From Silene latifolia (Eukaryota > Streptophyta > Magnoliopsida > Caryophyllales > Caryophyllaceae): a stretch of DNA of 64,000 bases. This document shows positions 1 through 9,789 of this stretch, one piece after another; the stretch's first letter is position 1; each line of letters begins with the position of its first letter. The stretch lies in the NCBI RefSeq assembly GCF_048544455.1, contig NC_133529.1, positions 43,191,456 through 43,255,455 on the forward strand, read 5' to 3'. The translations under genes were made by a program, and so were the position numbers. A model generated the notes under the pieces. That model made no database searches, had not been told where the DNA came from, and saw nothing but the letters and a program-made list of their open reading frames with translations.

Positions 1-950
1 AGCTTTTCTTCAGCAGTTTCACGTGACAAACAAATGGTCAAAAATAATGACCAAATTCAATCTTCAACGCAAGCTATTAGAATTTCACTCGGTCAAAACA
101 TCCCAACACCCGACCGGGCATAACTTCACCCGGCCGGGCATCATTTTGCCCCTCGGCTGCACGATTCACCCGATTGCTACAATAATAAGAGCTGACTTCG
201 TGGCTGTTGATGTGAGCTCGTGTGAAGCTTGGCTGCTGCTGGCTGAACAAGAGGTCGCCGCATCTAGTTTTAGTGTTTCGAATCGGGTTTCAATTCCCAC
301 AAGCAGAAGCTAGAGAGGTGCGGTTGCGAATTGGACTGAGCAGCTGCGGCGGTCTGATGGCACGAGTCAAGTCGGCTGAGGCTGAAGAAGACGGGTGGTT
401 GTGAATTATCGACCATGGTGATCGAATTTGGTGATTGAATTGATGAAGAAGAAGGGGTTAGGTGACGGAAAAGGTGGTTGGATTGGTGATGAATGGTTGA
501 ATTGGGTTCATGGAATGATGGTGAAGTGTTTATTGAATGGAGGGTGAAGGAGATGATATGGTTATGGTAAATGGAGGGAGCTTGGCTATTAAATGGAGAT
601 TGTGCCATTGTTTATTGAAAACCAACGAATGAACTGGGAAGCAGGGGTCATTGACTTCAACAGAACATTGGTCAACATGGATTTGTGACCCGTCTAATCT
701 TCCACCATTTGACTCCGTCTTGACACGTCTTATTTTCGTCTCGTTATTCCTCCTTACCTACACATTATTATAATAAAGTAATACTAATACTAATATTAAA
801 CAAGAATCCGACTAATTATTAATTCTAGCTAAAACGACTAATTATTACAAATTATTAATTAAATGAGCTATTTAATCATTTAAGAATGCAAAATCGAATC
901 GGAATAAGGTATAAATGAGGGGTAAAACGCGACTAAAATCCTAGTTATCA
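1..950 (-). repeat. Family A 3' LTR (partial, cut by window edge)
   Basis: This stretch matches 6167-7116 almost base for base and, in reverse complement, 37697-38646. It ends at 950 with TTATCA (TGATAA on the minus strand), directly beside the polypurine tract. It is therefore the U3 side of the 3' LTR of copy A1. It contains the 112-codon U3 reading frame at 270-608 (minus). Confidence 0.85.
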
Positions 951-965
951 AATCTCCCCACACTT
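951..965 (-). promoter_or_regulatory. Polypurine tract of family A
   Basis: On the minus strand the sequence reads AAGTGTGGGGAGATT and abuts the LTR start TGATAACT. A purine-rich run at this position primes plus-strand DNA synthesis in LTR retroelements. The same run sits at 7117-7131 beside the next LTR. Confidence 0.75.
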
Positions 966-3057
966 AAACCTTACTCGTCCTCGAGTAAGCTCATTAATTA
1001 AACTAAGACCCTTAATATAAAAGACTATCTACGCTACTAATATCCGATGAAAGGCAATTAACGGGCCTTCTCCGTCTCTTTAACTCGCAATGAAACACAA
1101 TGAGGTATGTGCTTCCTTGCAAGGCAAGTGGGGGCTTGCGGAAAAATTCGACACATCCATCATTTAAGCATAAGTCAACAAATAAGATGCATCACAAAAA
1201 GTCAAGCCGCTTTCCTCATCTAAGCAGTCGATTTGCTTTCAAAAACCGAATAAAGAAAGTCATTAGTGGAGGATGTCGTCTCCGGGTCTTACCAAGGTAT
1301 CGACTCCCTAATTCTAGTTCAAGCAACTTAAATTGACAACACGGGTGCCTAAGAAACACATTCTAGGCGGGAAAGGGGAAGTACGTAACTATACTCCCAA
1401 GATTGACGCGATACACGCAAGATTCAACTCCATATCAAACCCTTGACCAAAAGGAGACCAAAGCCCGACTCTCACGGGTTTCACTAGTCACTCAAATGAA
1501 AGAATGAGGTGATTTTTGTGACAAAAAGTAGCCAAAATCACTCTTCTAAACTCGACTTGCGAAGCATGCCCGCAATCTAATATGGTACTCCATCCAATAT
1601 CCGCAAGAGAAATGTCAAAATGATACACATACGAGAGAGACAATCAGGTTGTAACGGGGCTTGTGTTAAATGAAAAGGGGTTGGTGCAAGCACCGTTTTA
1701 AGACATGTGAGGCTATCGGTTAAGTAGTCGTCACATCTAACCAATTCACTAAACCGTACCAATGCAAAAGAATTTTTCCCCAAAATTTGGCAAAGATTGC
1801 CATTTCCAAAAATCATTCATTTCATTCTTTTCAAAATAAGACTCAATTGCAAATCCATCCACCCTTTATTGAACACAAATACAACATTCTTTTCTTTTTG
1901 TTTTTCATTTCATTTTTCTCTTTTCTATTTGATTTTCTTTCTTGCATTTTTCATGACTTGTTCACCTCTTATTAAGCAAAAGTCGCCAAAATTGCATTTC
2001 ACTCATGTGGCATTAAGATCATACACCTCAAGGAGAGTCAAAATTTCAACCGAAATATACTCCACAAAAGAACCACAATGACGAACTACTCAACCAAGGT
2101 GAGTTGTTTATGGGATGTAATTGTTTTGTTGGCAATATAAACGACAAGGCTTAGGCTCAAAATGGGTTAACAAAAGGAAACAATTGACTCAAGGGCGTAA
2201 CAAAGGCTTATTTGGCTATTGTGAGGTTACTTGATAGAACAAAATCGTCTCAATATGCACATTTATACTTCTACGGAATCAAGGAATGGGCTCCATACTT
2301 ATGCGTTTTGACATGACATACCACGTAAGGAGAACTACTCTCAAATACCTACGGGACCGGTTTGATGGACCGGCCATATGGAGGCTCTATCCTCACATTT
2401 TAGTAGCTATGTCGGTCCTAGGTCAAGTCTAGGGCCTAATACGGTCTCACAAGGTGGTCGCAACTTGGTTTTTAAGCTAGACTTCCGGGTTTTTGCAAGC
2501 AAAAACCCTAACATGTGTCATCAAGTGGCACGAGCTATCAAGAGGGAAATGACACGGGCAAAACAATTATCATCATTGACAACATATACCCTCCACATTT
2601 AGACCATCTATGCAACTATTTACAAACAAGATGCAACGTGTATGAAATGCAACTAATCATATGAACAAGCTACGTGAATGCAATAGTGAACACATATATA
2701 CATATCTAGTCTAAAGGCATACAATATCTAGTCCTAACAGCATACCAACAACACAAGCATATCCAAAACGGTAAAGGGAACACCCACATCATATATCCCG
2801 TCCTCCTCCATGCTTATATATACAAAAAGAAAAGGAAGGATAAATGAGAAAGGATTGGAAGAATTTTACCAAGCGTCTTCTCCGATGATTCATGTGTTGC
2901 CTATCAAAATGGTTAGGACAAATGCAATATATATAATATAAACAATGCAAAAATTTTGAAATTTTTGAAATTTTTCAATTTTTAGGTATTTTTTTGTAAT
3001 TTTCTCAAATTAACAAGTAAATATATACAAATATAAACAAATATACACAAGATGGAT
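966..3057 (-). other. Non-coding 3' internal region of family A
   Basis: About 2.1 kb between the polypurine tract and the hairpin array has no ORF above 100 codons and is AT-rich. Positions 951-2816 are repeated at 7117-8981 with only scattered substitutions, so the two interiors separated recently. Short frames such as 1100-1336 and 2378-2602 recur only because the DNA is duplicated. Beside the polypurine tract lies a palindrome (CTTACTCG / CGAGTAAG, near 970-990) that could fold. Confidence 0.7.
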
Positions 3058-3330
3058 ATTTTCCTCCCCACACTTAAAATTTACATCGTCCTCGATGGAA
3101 CGAAATGTAGGGAGGAAATAGGAAAAATAGAAGTCATGTTTTTGTATTTTTAAATAATAGAATTTCCTCCCCACACTTGTTTATTTACATAATTTCCAAT
3201 GGAAATAAATGTGTGGAGGAAATTCGGAAATAAAATACATGTTTTTGAAGATTTTTGAAATATAAAATTTCCTCCCCACACTTATTTATTCACCATGTTT
3301 CAAAAAGAAACAAATGTGTGGAGGAAATTG
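3058..3330 (-). repeat. Three tandem hairpin units carrying polypurine-like motifs
   Basis: Three units of about 100 bp start near 3058, 3161 and 3265. Each has TTTCCTCCCCACACTT on one arm and a near-complement (ATGTGTGGAGGAAAT, or ATGTAGGGAGGAAAT in unit 1) on the other, so each can form a stem of roughly 15 bp. On the element's sense strand the first arm reads AAGTGTGGGGAGGAAA, nearly the same as the true polypurine tract. The array is mirrored at 60820-61095 in the plus-strand copy. Confidence 0.8.
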
Positions 3331-3498
3331 AAATTAAATGCATGTTTTTGGTTTTTCAATTTTTTTTCAAAGAAAAGAACGTGTTTTTGGGTTTTTAGAA
3401 CAAATTATCAAAAAGAAAAATAATGCATAAAAAGCTTGGGTTGCCTCCCAAGAAGCGCGGTTTTAAGGAAACCGCCAAACCTAAGCTTGGTCCCAAAA

Positions 3499-4773
3499 CT
3501 ATCCGGGATCCCACAACCTATGGGCAAGGCCACTTAACTCCTTGCCCAAGTCAATGAAGCTCACATCTTTAAGCCTCTTCCAATCGTCTAGGTTGTGATC
3601 ATTCTCCTCGACATTTTCAAACTCGATTACATAAAATATTTCCTCCTTCATTGAAGGAGAATGATCAAAACCAACAAGCAAGGGACAATCAACAACATAT
3701 GAGACTTTATTAGTATCCTTATCCCCTGCTTCTCCCCTCCATTCATCCATTTCAAACACAATTTTTTCCAAAAGGAAGGGGGAAGCATCATAATCATCAC
3801 ATGTAGATGGGAGGGGGGTTTCAAGCAACTCACCCATGCAAGCATAATCAAGTAAAGGGGCATAAGAAATGAAGTCAAGATCGTCGGTCGATAAAAGGAG
3901 CTCATCCTCACCACCAAAATGTGCCTCAAATTTCTCAAAAAGAGGTTCAAATAAATGCACCTCACAATCTCCCTCGCCATCAATGCTTGCACTATCCTCC
4001 TCAACATACATAACCTCCAACAAAGGGTCGAGAGAAATAAGGATAATGGAATCAATGGGTTTAAGGGATTCATCATCATCATGAAGAAAAACATCAAATT
4101 TCTCCAAGATAGGCTTTTCAAATAGATCAACCTCAACATCCCACTTTTCCAATAGGACTTCCTCACCAAGAAATTCATCATCCCATTTGACCTCCAACTC
4201 TTCAACCATGATGCTCTCTTCATCACTCTCACTCTTGTATTCCTCAAAGATCACATCCTCATAATTAGTGGGTGTGTTTAAGGAAGTAGGAGAGGTAGTG
4301 TGTATATACTCGAAAAGGGTGTAGGGCTCATCCTCAAAAAAGGGGGTCTCAACCTCAACTTGCTCCAAAGGTCTCTCCTCCTCAATCTCAAGCCTCTCCT
4401 CCAAGATATCCTCACATTCCTCTATCTCCACAACACCCACAAACTCCTCACCAACATCCTCAACACTCTTACCAACATCCATAATAGTATTCTCCTTAAT
4501 ACTCGGCAAACAAAAAGTAGGCTTTCGGCTTTCACGGTTCAACCAATCAAAAAGATTATATGCTTCATCATCCGATTTGGAAGATAAATCACCATCACAC
4601 AAGAAATCAAGAAAAGATCTAACTTGACTATTCATGCCCTTCTCAATTGTAAGACGCAATTCTTCCTCACTAAAATCATGATCATCTAGTGAGTCAAGAA
4701 ATTGCACAAGTCTATCAAGATAAGCCCAAAATTCTTCATTTTCATATTGAGGAAAACCAAGATAAAACAACAT
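3499..4773 (-). CDS. Acidic Athila gag-like protein of family A
   Basis: This 424-residue open frame is the only sizeable ORF in the element and starts about 70 nt downstream of the primer site. Residues 1-90 look like a gag remnant: EEFWAYLDRL followed by SKSDDEAYNLFDWL matches the pattern of Athila-type gag, where a helical segment precedes a conserved S/T-x-DEAY motif. The rest, about 100-424, is very rich in Glu and Asp, with no zinc knuckle, protease or RT motif. No signal peptide or membrane segment is seen. A second copy (40041-40343 plus 59673-60650) differs at only about ten residues and stayed open apart from the start codon until Tat-A split it. It could be a gag-derived particle or accessory protein; the function is unknown. 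Confidence 0.7.
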   Translation of the reverse strand: MLFYLGFPQYENEEFWAYLDRLVQFLDSLDDHDFSEEELRLTIEKGMNSQVRSFLDFLCDGDLSSKSDDEAYNLFDWLNRESRKPTFCLPSIKENTIMDVGKSVEDVGEEFVGVVEIEECEDILEERLEIEEERPLEQVEVETPFFEDEPYTLFEYIHTTSPTSLNTPTNYEDVIFEEYKSESDEESIMVEELEVKWDDEFLGEEVLLEKWDVEVDLFEKPILEKFDVFLHDDDESLKPIDSIILISLDPLLEVMYVEEDSASIDGEGDCEVHLFEPLFEKFEAHFGGEDELLLSTDDLDFISYAPLLDYACMGELLETPLPSTCDDYDASPFLLEKIVFEMDEWRGEAGDKDTNKVSYVVDCPLLVGFDHSPSMKEEIFYVIEFENVEENDHNLDDWKRLKDVSFIDLGKELSGLAHRLWDPG

Positions 4774-4840
4774 TTTGAAAATGACAACAAAAAACGTAGA
4801 CTAACAAATCTAAGACTCAACAAATATCAATCCGTTGATC

Positions 4841-4858
4841 TCCACGGCAACGGCGCCA
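4841..4858 (-). promoter_or_regulatory. Primer binding site of family A
   Basis: The minus strand reads TGGCGCCGTTGCCGTGGA, starting three bases after the LTR end. TGGCGCCGTTGCC is the classic plant gypsy primer site of the Athila/Tat type (tRNA-Asp/Asn class). In the plus-strand copy (39956 onward) only TGGCGC is kept and the rest has diverged, so that copy's site looks damaged. Confidence 0.75.
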
Positions 4859-5202
4859 TTTTGATAGCGGGGTAGAGGTCGTCGTACCCGATCAAACAAT
4901 TTAACTCAACTAGTAAGGGTAGTCGAGGTCGAACCACAAGGAGATCAAGTTTGAGTACTAGTTTTGTCTTAGATTACAAGCTAGCTACGCGGATCATGAG
5001 ATTGATTGATATTAAACTAATTAACTAAATTAAACTAACTAAGACTACTAAACTAAATAAACAAGTAATGAAATAAAGATTTAAGCAATAAGGAAAGTCT
5101 AGGGTCCGATTTATCCACTAACATGCTCATCTACCATCATAAATCCCGTTCATTAATCGTTAGGGTAATAGTCAAGGGGAAAACGCCTCTAATTCGCCTA
5201 TT

Positions 5203-5420
5203 AACTCCCTGCCGGGCCCATAATAGGACACTAGTAGTATCGACTCAACTCCCTCCCGGGCTCATGACTCGATTTCCCCAACTCAAATATTGGTCAAGGT
5301 CATTAAGACTAGGATAGATTCCCGGTCATCCCACTCCCTCTCCCATGGGTCGATTTCAAACCGAAAATTAAAGGCACCCTCCTCAAGTTCTCCCTCCCGG
5401 GTTCAACTCGAGTTGGCAAC
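5203..5420 (-). repeat. Degenerate CTCCC(T)CCGGGC sub-repeats inside the family A LTR
   Basis: Four copies of a short block (AACTCCCTGCCGGGCCCAT, AACTCCCTCCCGGGCTCAT, a CTCCCTCTCCCATGGG variant and TCTCCCTCCCGGGTTCA) are spaced by about 40-60 bp, several containing the palindrome CCCGGG. They lie downstream of the TATA box in the R/U5 part. A second pair with CCGGGCAT lies in U3 near 6277-6310. Confidence 0.65.
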
Positions 5421-6060
5421 TAGTTTAAGTGAAGTGAGCCGACTCCCAACCTAGCCAACTCCCGTTGACGATCAAGGGTCAAAAGTCAACAACAATCCCA
5501 AATAAAACATTACAAGTCAAATCGTATAATTAACCCAAACTAATTACTCAACAACTAATTAAAATGGGATTTAATTATGTAAACTTGGCATGTTAGGGAT
5601 TAATCAAACCCTAGTGAAAATTCTACTAACTAAACATACTTAAACTAACACAAGACATATTTATAATTACTTTAAACATGATATTAAACAAAGTAAAGTG
5701 ATAAAGATTGAAACTTTAACAACTAATCTCAAGACTAAACATGAATAAATTAACACTAATCATGGTAAGAGTAATAAAGACTACAACTTGACTAATTAAA
5801 GTGACTAAATTAATTAAAACACAATAATAATAGAAATGACAATGAAAAAGAGAAGGGGGAGAAATAATTCATATCAACTTGAAGGAAATTGCATGAGAAA
5901 GCTAGGAAATTATCTTACAAACCCAAAAGATTGAATCTTGGAGTATAATTAATCTAATCTAAACTAATTTTAGGGAAGAAATTTGGGAGAAAAATAAGAC
6001 TAGAACCCTAGTTAATTTCTGAAAAATGGGGCTCTATATCCAATTTGCGGTATTCTCTCT

Positions 6061-6068
6061 ATTTTATA
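6061..6068 (-). promoter_or_regulatory. Family A LTR TATA box
   Basis: The minus strand reads ATATAAAATAGAGAG, about 1.05 kb from the LTR start. It is the best core-promoter match in the LTR and is conserved at 38746-38753 in the plus-strand copy. Confidence 0.55.
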
Positions 6069-6435
6069 TGAGAGGATAAGTAATGGCAATCTTGTAATTT
6101 TTGTGGCCAATTTATGAAATAACAAATAAGACAAAAATAAAGGAAATAATACAAAAGGCAAAATATAGCTTTTCTTCAGCAGTTTCACGTGGCAAACAAA
6201 TGGTCAAAAATAATGACCAAATTCAATCTTCAACGCAAGCCATTAGAATTTCACTCGGTCAAAACATCCCAACACCCGACCGGGCATAACTTCACCCGGC
6301 CGGGCATCATTTTGCCCCTCGGCTACATGATTCACCCGATTGCTACAATAATAAGAGCTGACTTCGTGGCTGTTGATGTGAGCTCGTGTGAAGCTTGGCT
6401 GCTGCTGGCTGAACAAGAGGTCGCCGCATCCAGTT

Positions 6436-6774
6436 TTAGTGTTTCGAATCGGGTTTCAATTCCCACAAGCAGAAGCTAGAGAGGTGCGGTTGCGAATTGG
6501 ACTGAGCAGCTGCGGCGGTCTGATGGCACGAGTCAAGTCGGCTGAGGCTGAAGAAGACGGGTGGTTGTGAATTATCGACCATGGTGATCGAATTTGGTGA
6601 TTGAATTGATGAAGAAGAAGGGGTTAGGTGACGGAAAAGGTGGTTGGATTGGTGATGAATGGTTGAATTGGGTTCATGGAATGATGGTGAAGTGTTTATT
6701 GAATGGAGGGTGAAGGAGATGATATGGTTATGGTAAATGGAGGGAGCTTGGCTATTAAATGGAGATTGTGCCAT
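6436..6774 (-). other. U3 reading frame of family A LTR, 112 codons
   Basis: A Ser/His/Asn-rich frame beginning MAQSPFNSQ lies in sense orientation in U3, upstream of the TATA box. It stays open in all three LTRs (270-608 minus, 6436-6774 minus, 38040-38378 plus). The two minus-strand proteins are identical; the plus-strand copy has three residue changes. I recognise no domain. It could be chance openness of a recently copied LTR. Confidence 0.3.
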
Positions 6775-7116
6775 TGTTGATTGAAAACCAACGAATGAAC
6801 TGGGAAGCAGGGGTCATTGACTTCAACAGAACATTGGTCAACATGGATTTGTGACCCGTCTAATCTTCCACCATTTGACTCCGTCTTGACACGTCTTATT
6901 TTCGTCTCGTTATTCCTCGTTACCTACACATTATTATAATAAAGTAATACTAATACTAATATTAAACAAGAATCCGACTAATTATTAATTCTAGCTAAAA
7001 CGACTAATTATTACAAATTATTAATTAAATGAGCTATTTAATCATTTAAGAATGCAAAATCGAATCGGAATAAGGTATAAATGAGGGGTAAAACGCGACT
7101 AAAATCCTAGTTATCA

Positions 7117-8981
7117 AATCTCCCCACACTTAAAACTTACTCGTCCTCGAGTAAGCTCATTAATTAAACTAAGACCCTTAATATAAAAGACTATCTACGC
7201 TACTAATATCCGATGAAAGGCAATTAACGGGCCTTCTCCGTCTCTTTAACTCGCAATGAAACACAATGAGGTATGTGCTTCCTTGCAAGGCAAGTGGGGG
7301 CTTGCGGAAAAATTCGACACATCCATCATTTAAGCATAAGTCAACAAATAAGATGCATCACAAAAAGTCAAGCCGCTTTCCTCATCTAAGCAGTCGATTT
7401 GCTTTCAAAAACCGAATAAAGAAAGTCATTAGTGGAGGATGTCGTCTCCGGGTCTTACCAAGGTATCGACTCCCTAATTCTAGTTCAAGCAACTTAAATT
7501 GACAACACGGGTGCCTAAGAAACACATTCTAGGCGGGAAAGGGGAAGTACGTAACTATACTCCCAAGATTGACGCGATACACGCAAGATTCAACTCCATA
7601 TCAAACCCTTGACCAAAAGGAGACCAAAGCCCGACTCTCACGGGTTTCACTAGTCACTCAAATGAAAGAATGAGGTGATTTTTGTGACAAAAAGTAGCCA
7701 AAATCACTCTTCTAAACTCGACTTACGAAGCATGCCAGCAATCTAATATGGTACTCCATCCAATATCCGCAAGAGAAATGTCAAAATGATGCACATACGA
7801 GAGAGACAATCAGGTTGTAACGGGGCTTGGGTTAAATGAAAAGGGGTTGGTGCAAGCACCGTTTTAAGACATGTGAGGCTATTGGTTAAGTAGTCGTCAC
7901 ATCTAACCAATTCACTAAACCGTACCAATGCAAAAGAATTTTTCCCCAAAATTTGGCAAAGATTGCCATTTCCAAAAATCATTCATTTCATTCTTTCAAA
8001 ATAAGACTCAATTGCAAATCCATCCACCCTTTATTGAACACAAATACAACATTCTTTTCTTTTTGTTTTTCATTTCATTTTTCTCTTTTCTATTTGATTT
8101 TCTTTCTTGCATTTTTCATGACTTGTTCACCTCTTATTAAGCAAAAGTCGCCAAAATTGCATTTCACTCATGTGGCACTAAGATCATACACCTCAAGGAG
8201 AGTCAAAATTTCAACCGAAATATACTCCACAAAAGAACCACAATGACGAACTACTCAACCAAGGTGAGTTGTTTATGGGATGTAATTGTTTTGTTGGCAA
8301 TATAAACGACAAGGCTTAGGCTCAAAATGGGTTAACAAAAGGAAACAATTGACCCAAGGGCGTAACAAAGGCTTATTTGGCTATTGTGAGGTTACTTGAT
8401 AGAACAAAATCGTCTCAATATGCACATAAACACTTCTACGGAATCAAGGAATGAGCTCCATACTTATGCGTTTTGACATGACATACCACGTAAGGAGAAC
8501 TACTCTCAAATACCTACGGGACCGGTTTGATGGACCGGCCATATGGAGGCTCTATCCTCACATTTTAGTAGCTATGTCGGTCCTAGGTCAAGTCTAGGGC
8601 CTAATACGATCTCACAAGGTGGTCACAACTTGGTTGTTAAGCTAGACTTCCGGGTTTTTGCAAGCAAAAACCCTAACATGTGTCATCAAGTGGCACGAGC
8701 TATCAAGAGGGAAATGACACGGGCAAAACAATTATCATCATTGACGACATATACCCTCCACATTTAGACCATCTATGCAACTATTTACAAACAAGATGCA
8801 ACGTGTATGAAATGCAACTAATCATATGAACAAGCTACGTGAATGCAATAGTGAACATATATATACATATCTAGTCTAAAGGCATACAATATCTAGTCCT
8901 AACAGCATACCAACAACACAAGCATATCCAAAACGGTAAAGGGAACACCCACATCACATATCCCGTCCTCCTCCATGCTTA
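7117..8981 (-). mobile_element. Family A partial internal region, truncated at 8981
   Basis: This is a near-copy of 951-2816, from polypurine tract to mid-interior. It stops abruptly after CATGCTTA, exactly where the copy at 2816 enters a TATATA run, and is fused to Tat LTR sequence. The missing 5' half of such an interior is found at 59673-61330 in the opposite orientation, ending at the equivalent of position 2821. Confidence 0.8.
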
Positions 8982-9646
8982 CGTATTAATCAACTATTAC
9001 CCGTATTATCATTCTTAATCTGTTCGTTTTCTACACTTAATTTATTTTCCCTTTCTTTTCTCAAATTATCCGTTTTAAGTGTATTTTCGACGTAAATCAA
9101 TCGAACCATTGTAATCATTGTAATTATTGTAATTTTAATTATCGTATTTCATTTATTATACTCTTTATTATTGTTTGCTTGTTTTCACATGTAATCAACC
9201 TTAAATACCTACTTCGACCTAATGTGTGCTAAATTACATGTTCACCGACTTAGTTAATATTCACATGCTAGGATTAATTTATTTGATGTTGCATTGCATG
9301 CATATAATCGAAAACATATCATGTATAGATGATTTTCCCTAATCATTAGTAGAGGCCGCTATCGAGGCGGGCGGGATTAGGTGTTCGATCAAAAGAGCTT
9401 CCTAATACATACCCTCACCCCTTACTCCAGATCTCTGTGAACATCCGTGTTCATTGGCATCCACGAGAGTCATTCTAGACATAGAATGCTAAGAGTTACG
9501 AGTTCTTGGTGTCTATGTCACTACTTTGTGTCATGACATGACGCAAAGTATTCGAACGGGTTCCAATTTCCCATAAAAATTGGTGGCGACTCCACAAATG
9601 CAAACGCTTGTTTCCCAAGCGACCCCGTGGGTCCCCCGTGTCCACA
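8982..9646 (+). repeat. 3' part of a Tat LTR (Tat-B)
   Basis: The segment aligns with 42109-42749 of the Tat-A LTR, for example through AAATTATCCGTTTTAA, the GAGGCCGCTATCGAGGCGGG block and the TGTCCACA terminus at 9646. It is clearly diverged from Tat-A. It lacks the first about 1.75 kb of an LTR; the 5' part of a similarly diverged LTR lies inverted at 61331-62745. Confidence 0.8.
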
Positions 9647-9785
9647 AAATGACAGTAATGTATAGAGCCGGGTTGTGACTAGCGCCAAAAGGTGGAAAAT
9701 CCTCGTCCGATAAAGTAACTGGGTTACTTAGCTTAGTTGAATCTTGGGAGACCAAGTTGACTACGTCATCAATAGTCAGTAACAC
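9647..9785 (-). pseudogene. Tat gag-protease fragment
   Basis: The minus strand encodes VVNLVSQDSTKLSNP and then SDEDFPPFGASHNPALYITV, which matches the stretch just ahead of the protease active site in the Tat-A polyprotein (coded near 45440-45560). The match breaks at the LTR end at 9646, so Tat-B apparently inserted into another Tat copy in opposite orientation. Only about 45 codons remain. Confidence 0.75.
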
Positions 9786-9789
9786 TGTT

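Larger units (their letters stand above)
1..7116 (-). mobile_element. Family A copy 1, Athila-like non-autonomous LTR retrotransposon
   Basis: Read on the minus strand this is LTR (7116 to 4862), primer site, one acidic gag-like ORF, a long non-coding stretch, a polypurine tract, then a second LTR (950 to 1) cut by the window edge. The LTR ends are TGATAACT and GCTATCA, so they carry the short inverted TGATA/TATCA. No protease, RT, RNase H or integrase can be found in the 3.9-kb interior, so it must move with proteins supplied in trans. The primer site and the gag fragment point to the Athila/Tat branch of Ty3/gypsy; the assignment is inference. A second interior (7117-8981) follows in the same orientation, giving a tandem LTR-internal-LTR-internal array. 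Confidence 0.8.
4862..7116 (-). repeat. Family A LTR (complete, 2255 bp)
   Basis: The repeat is bounded by TGATAGCGGGG at 4862 and ATCA at 7116 and is flanked by the primer site on one side and a polypurine tract on the other. It therefore serves as 5' LTR for A1 and as 3' LTR for the partial interior 7117-8981. Its mirror copy is 37697-39952. A TATA box lies at 6061-6068. Two CCGGGC-containing repeat clusters lie within it. Confidence 0.85.

Noticed and set aside
23..404. Short plus-strand frames in the family A LTR (also 6189-6570 and the mirror copies)
   Set aside because: They are antisense shadows in the LTR and recur only because the LTR is repeated.
1100..1336. 78-codon basic frame repeated at 7266-7502
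   Set aside because: Both copies lie antisense in recently duplicated non-coding DNA; identity of the DNA explains identity of the frame.
3058..3330. CRISPR-like direct repeats
   Set aside because: Units are hairpins within an LTR element with diverged spacers of related sequence; the genome is eukaryotic.
3648..4247. 199-codon Met/Leu-rich frame (mirrored at 59902-60501)
   Set aside because: It overlaps the acidic gag-like ORF in another frame, and its composition is that of a shifted Glu/Asp-rich sequence.
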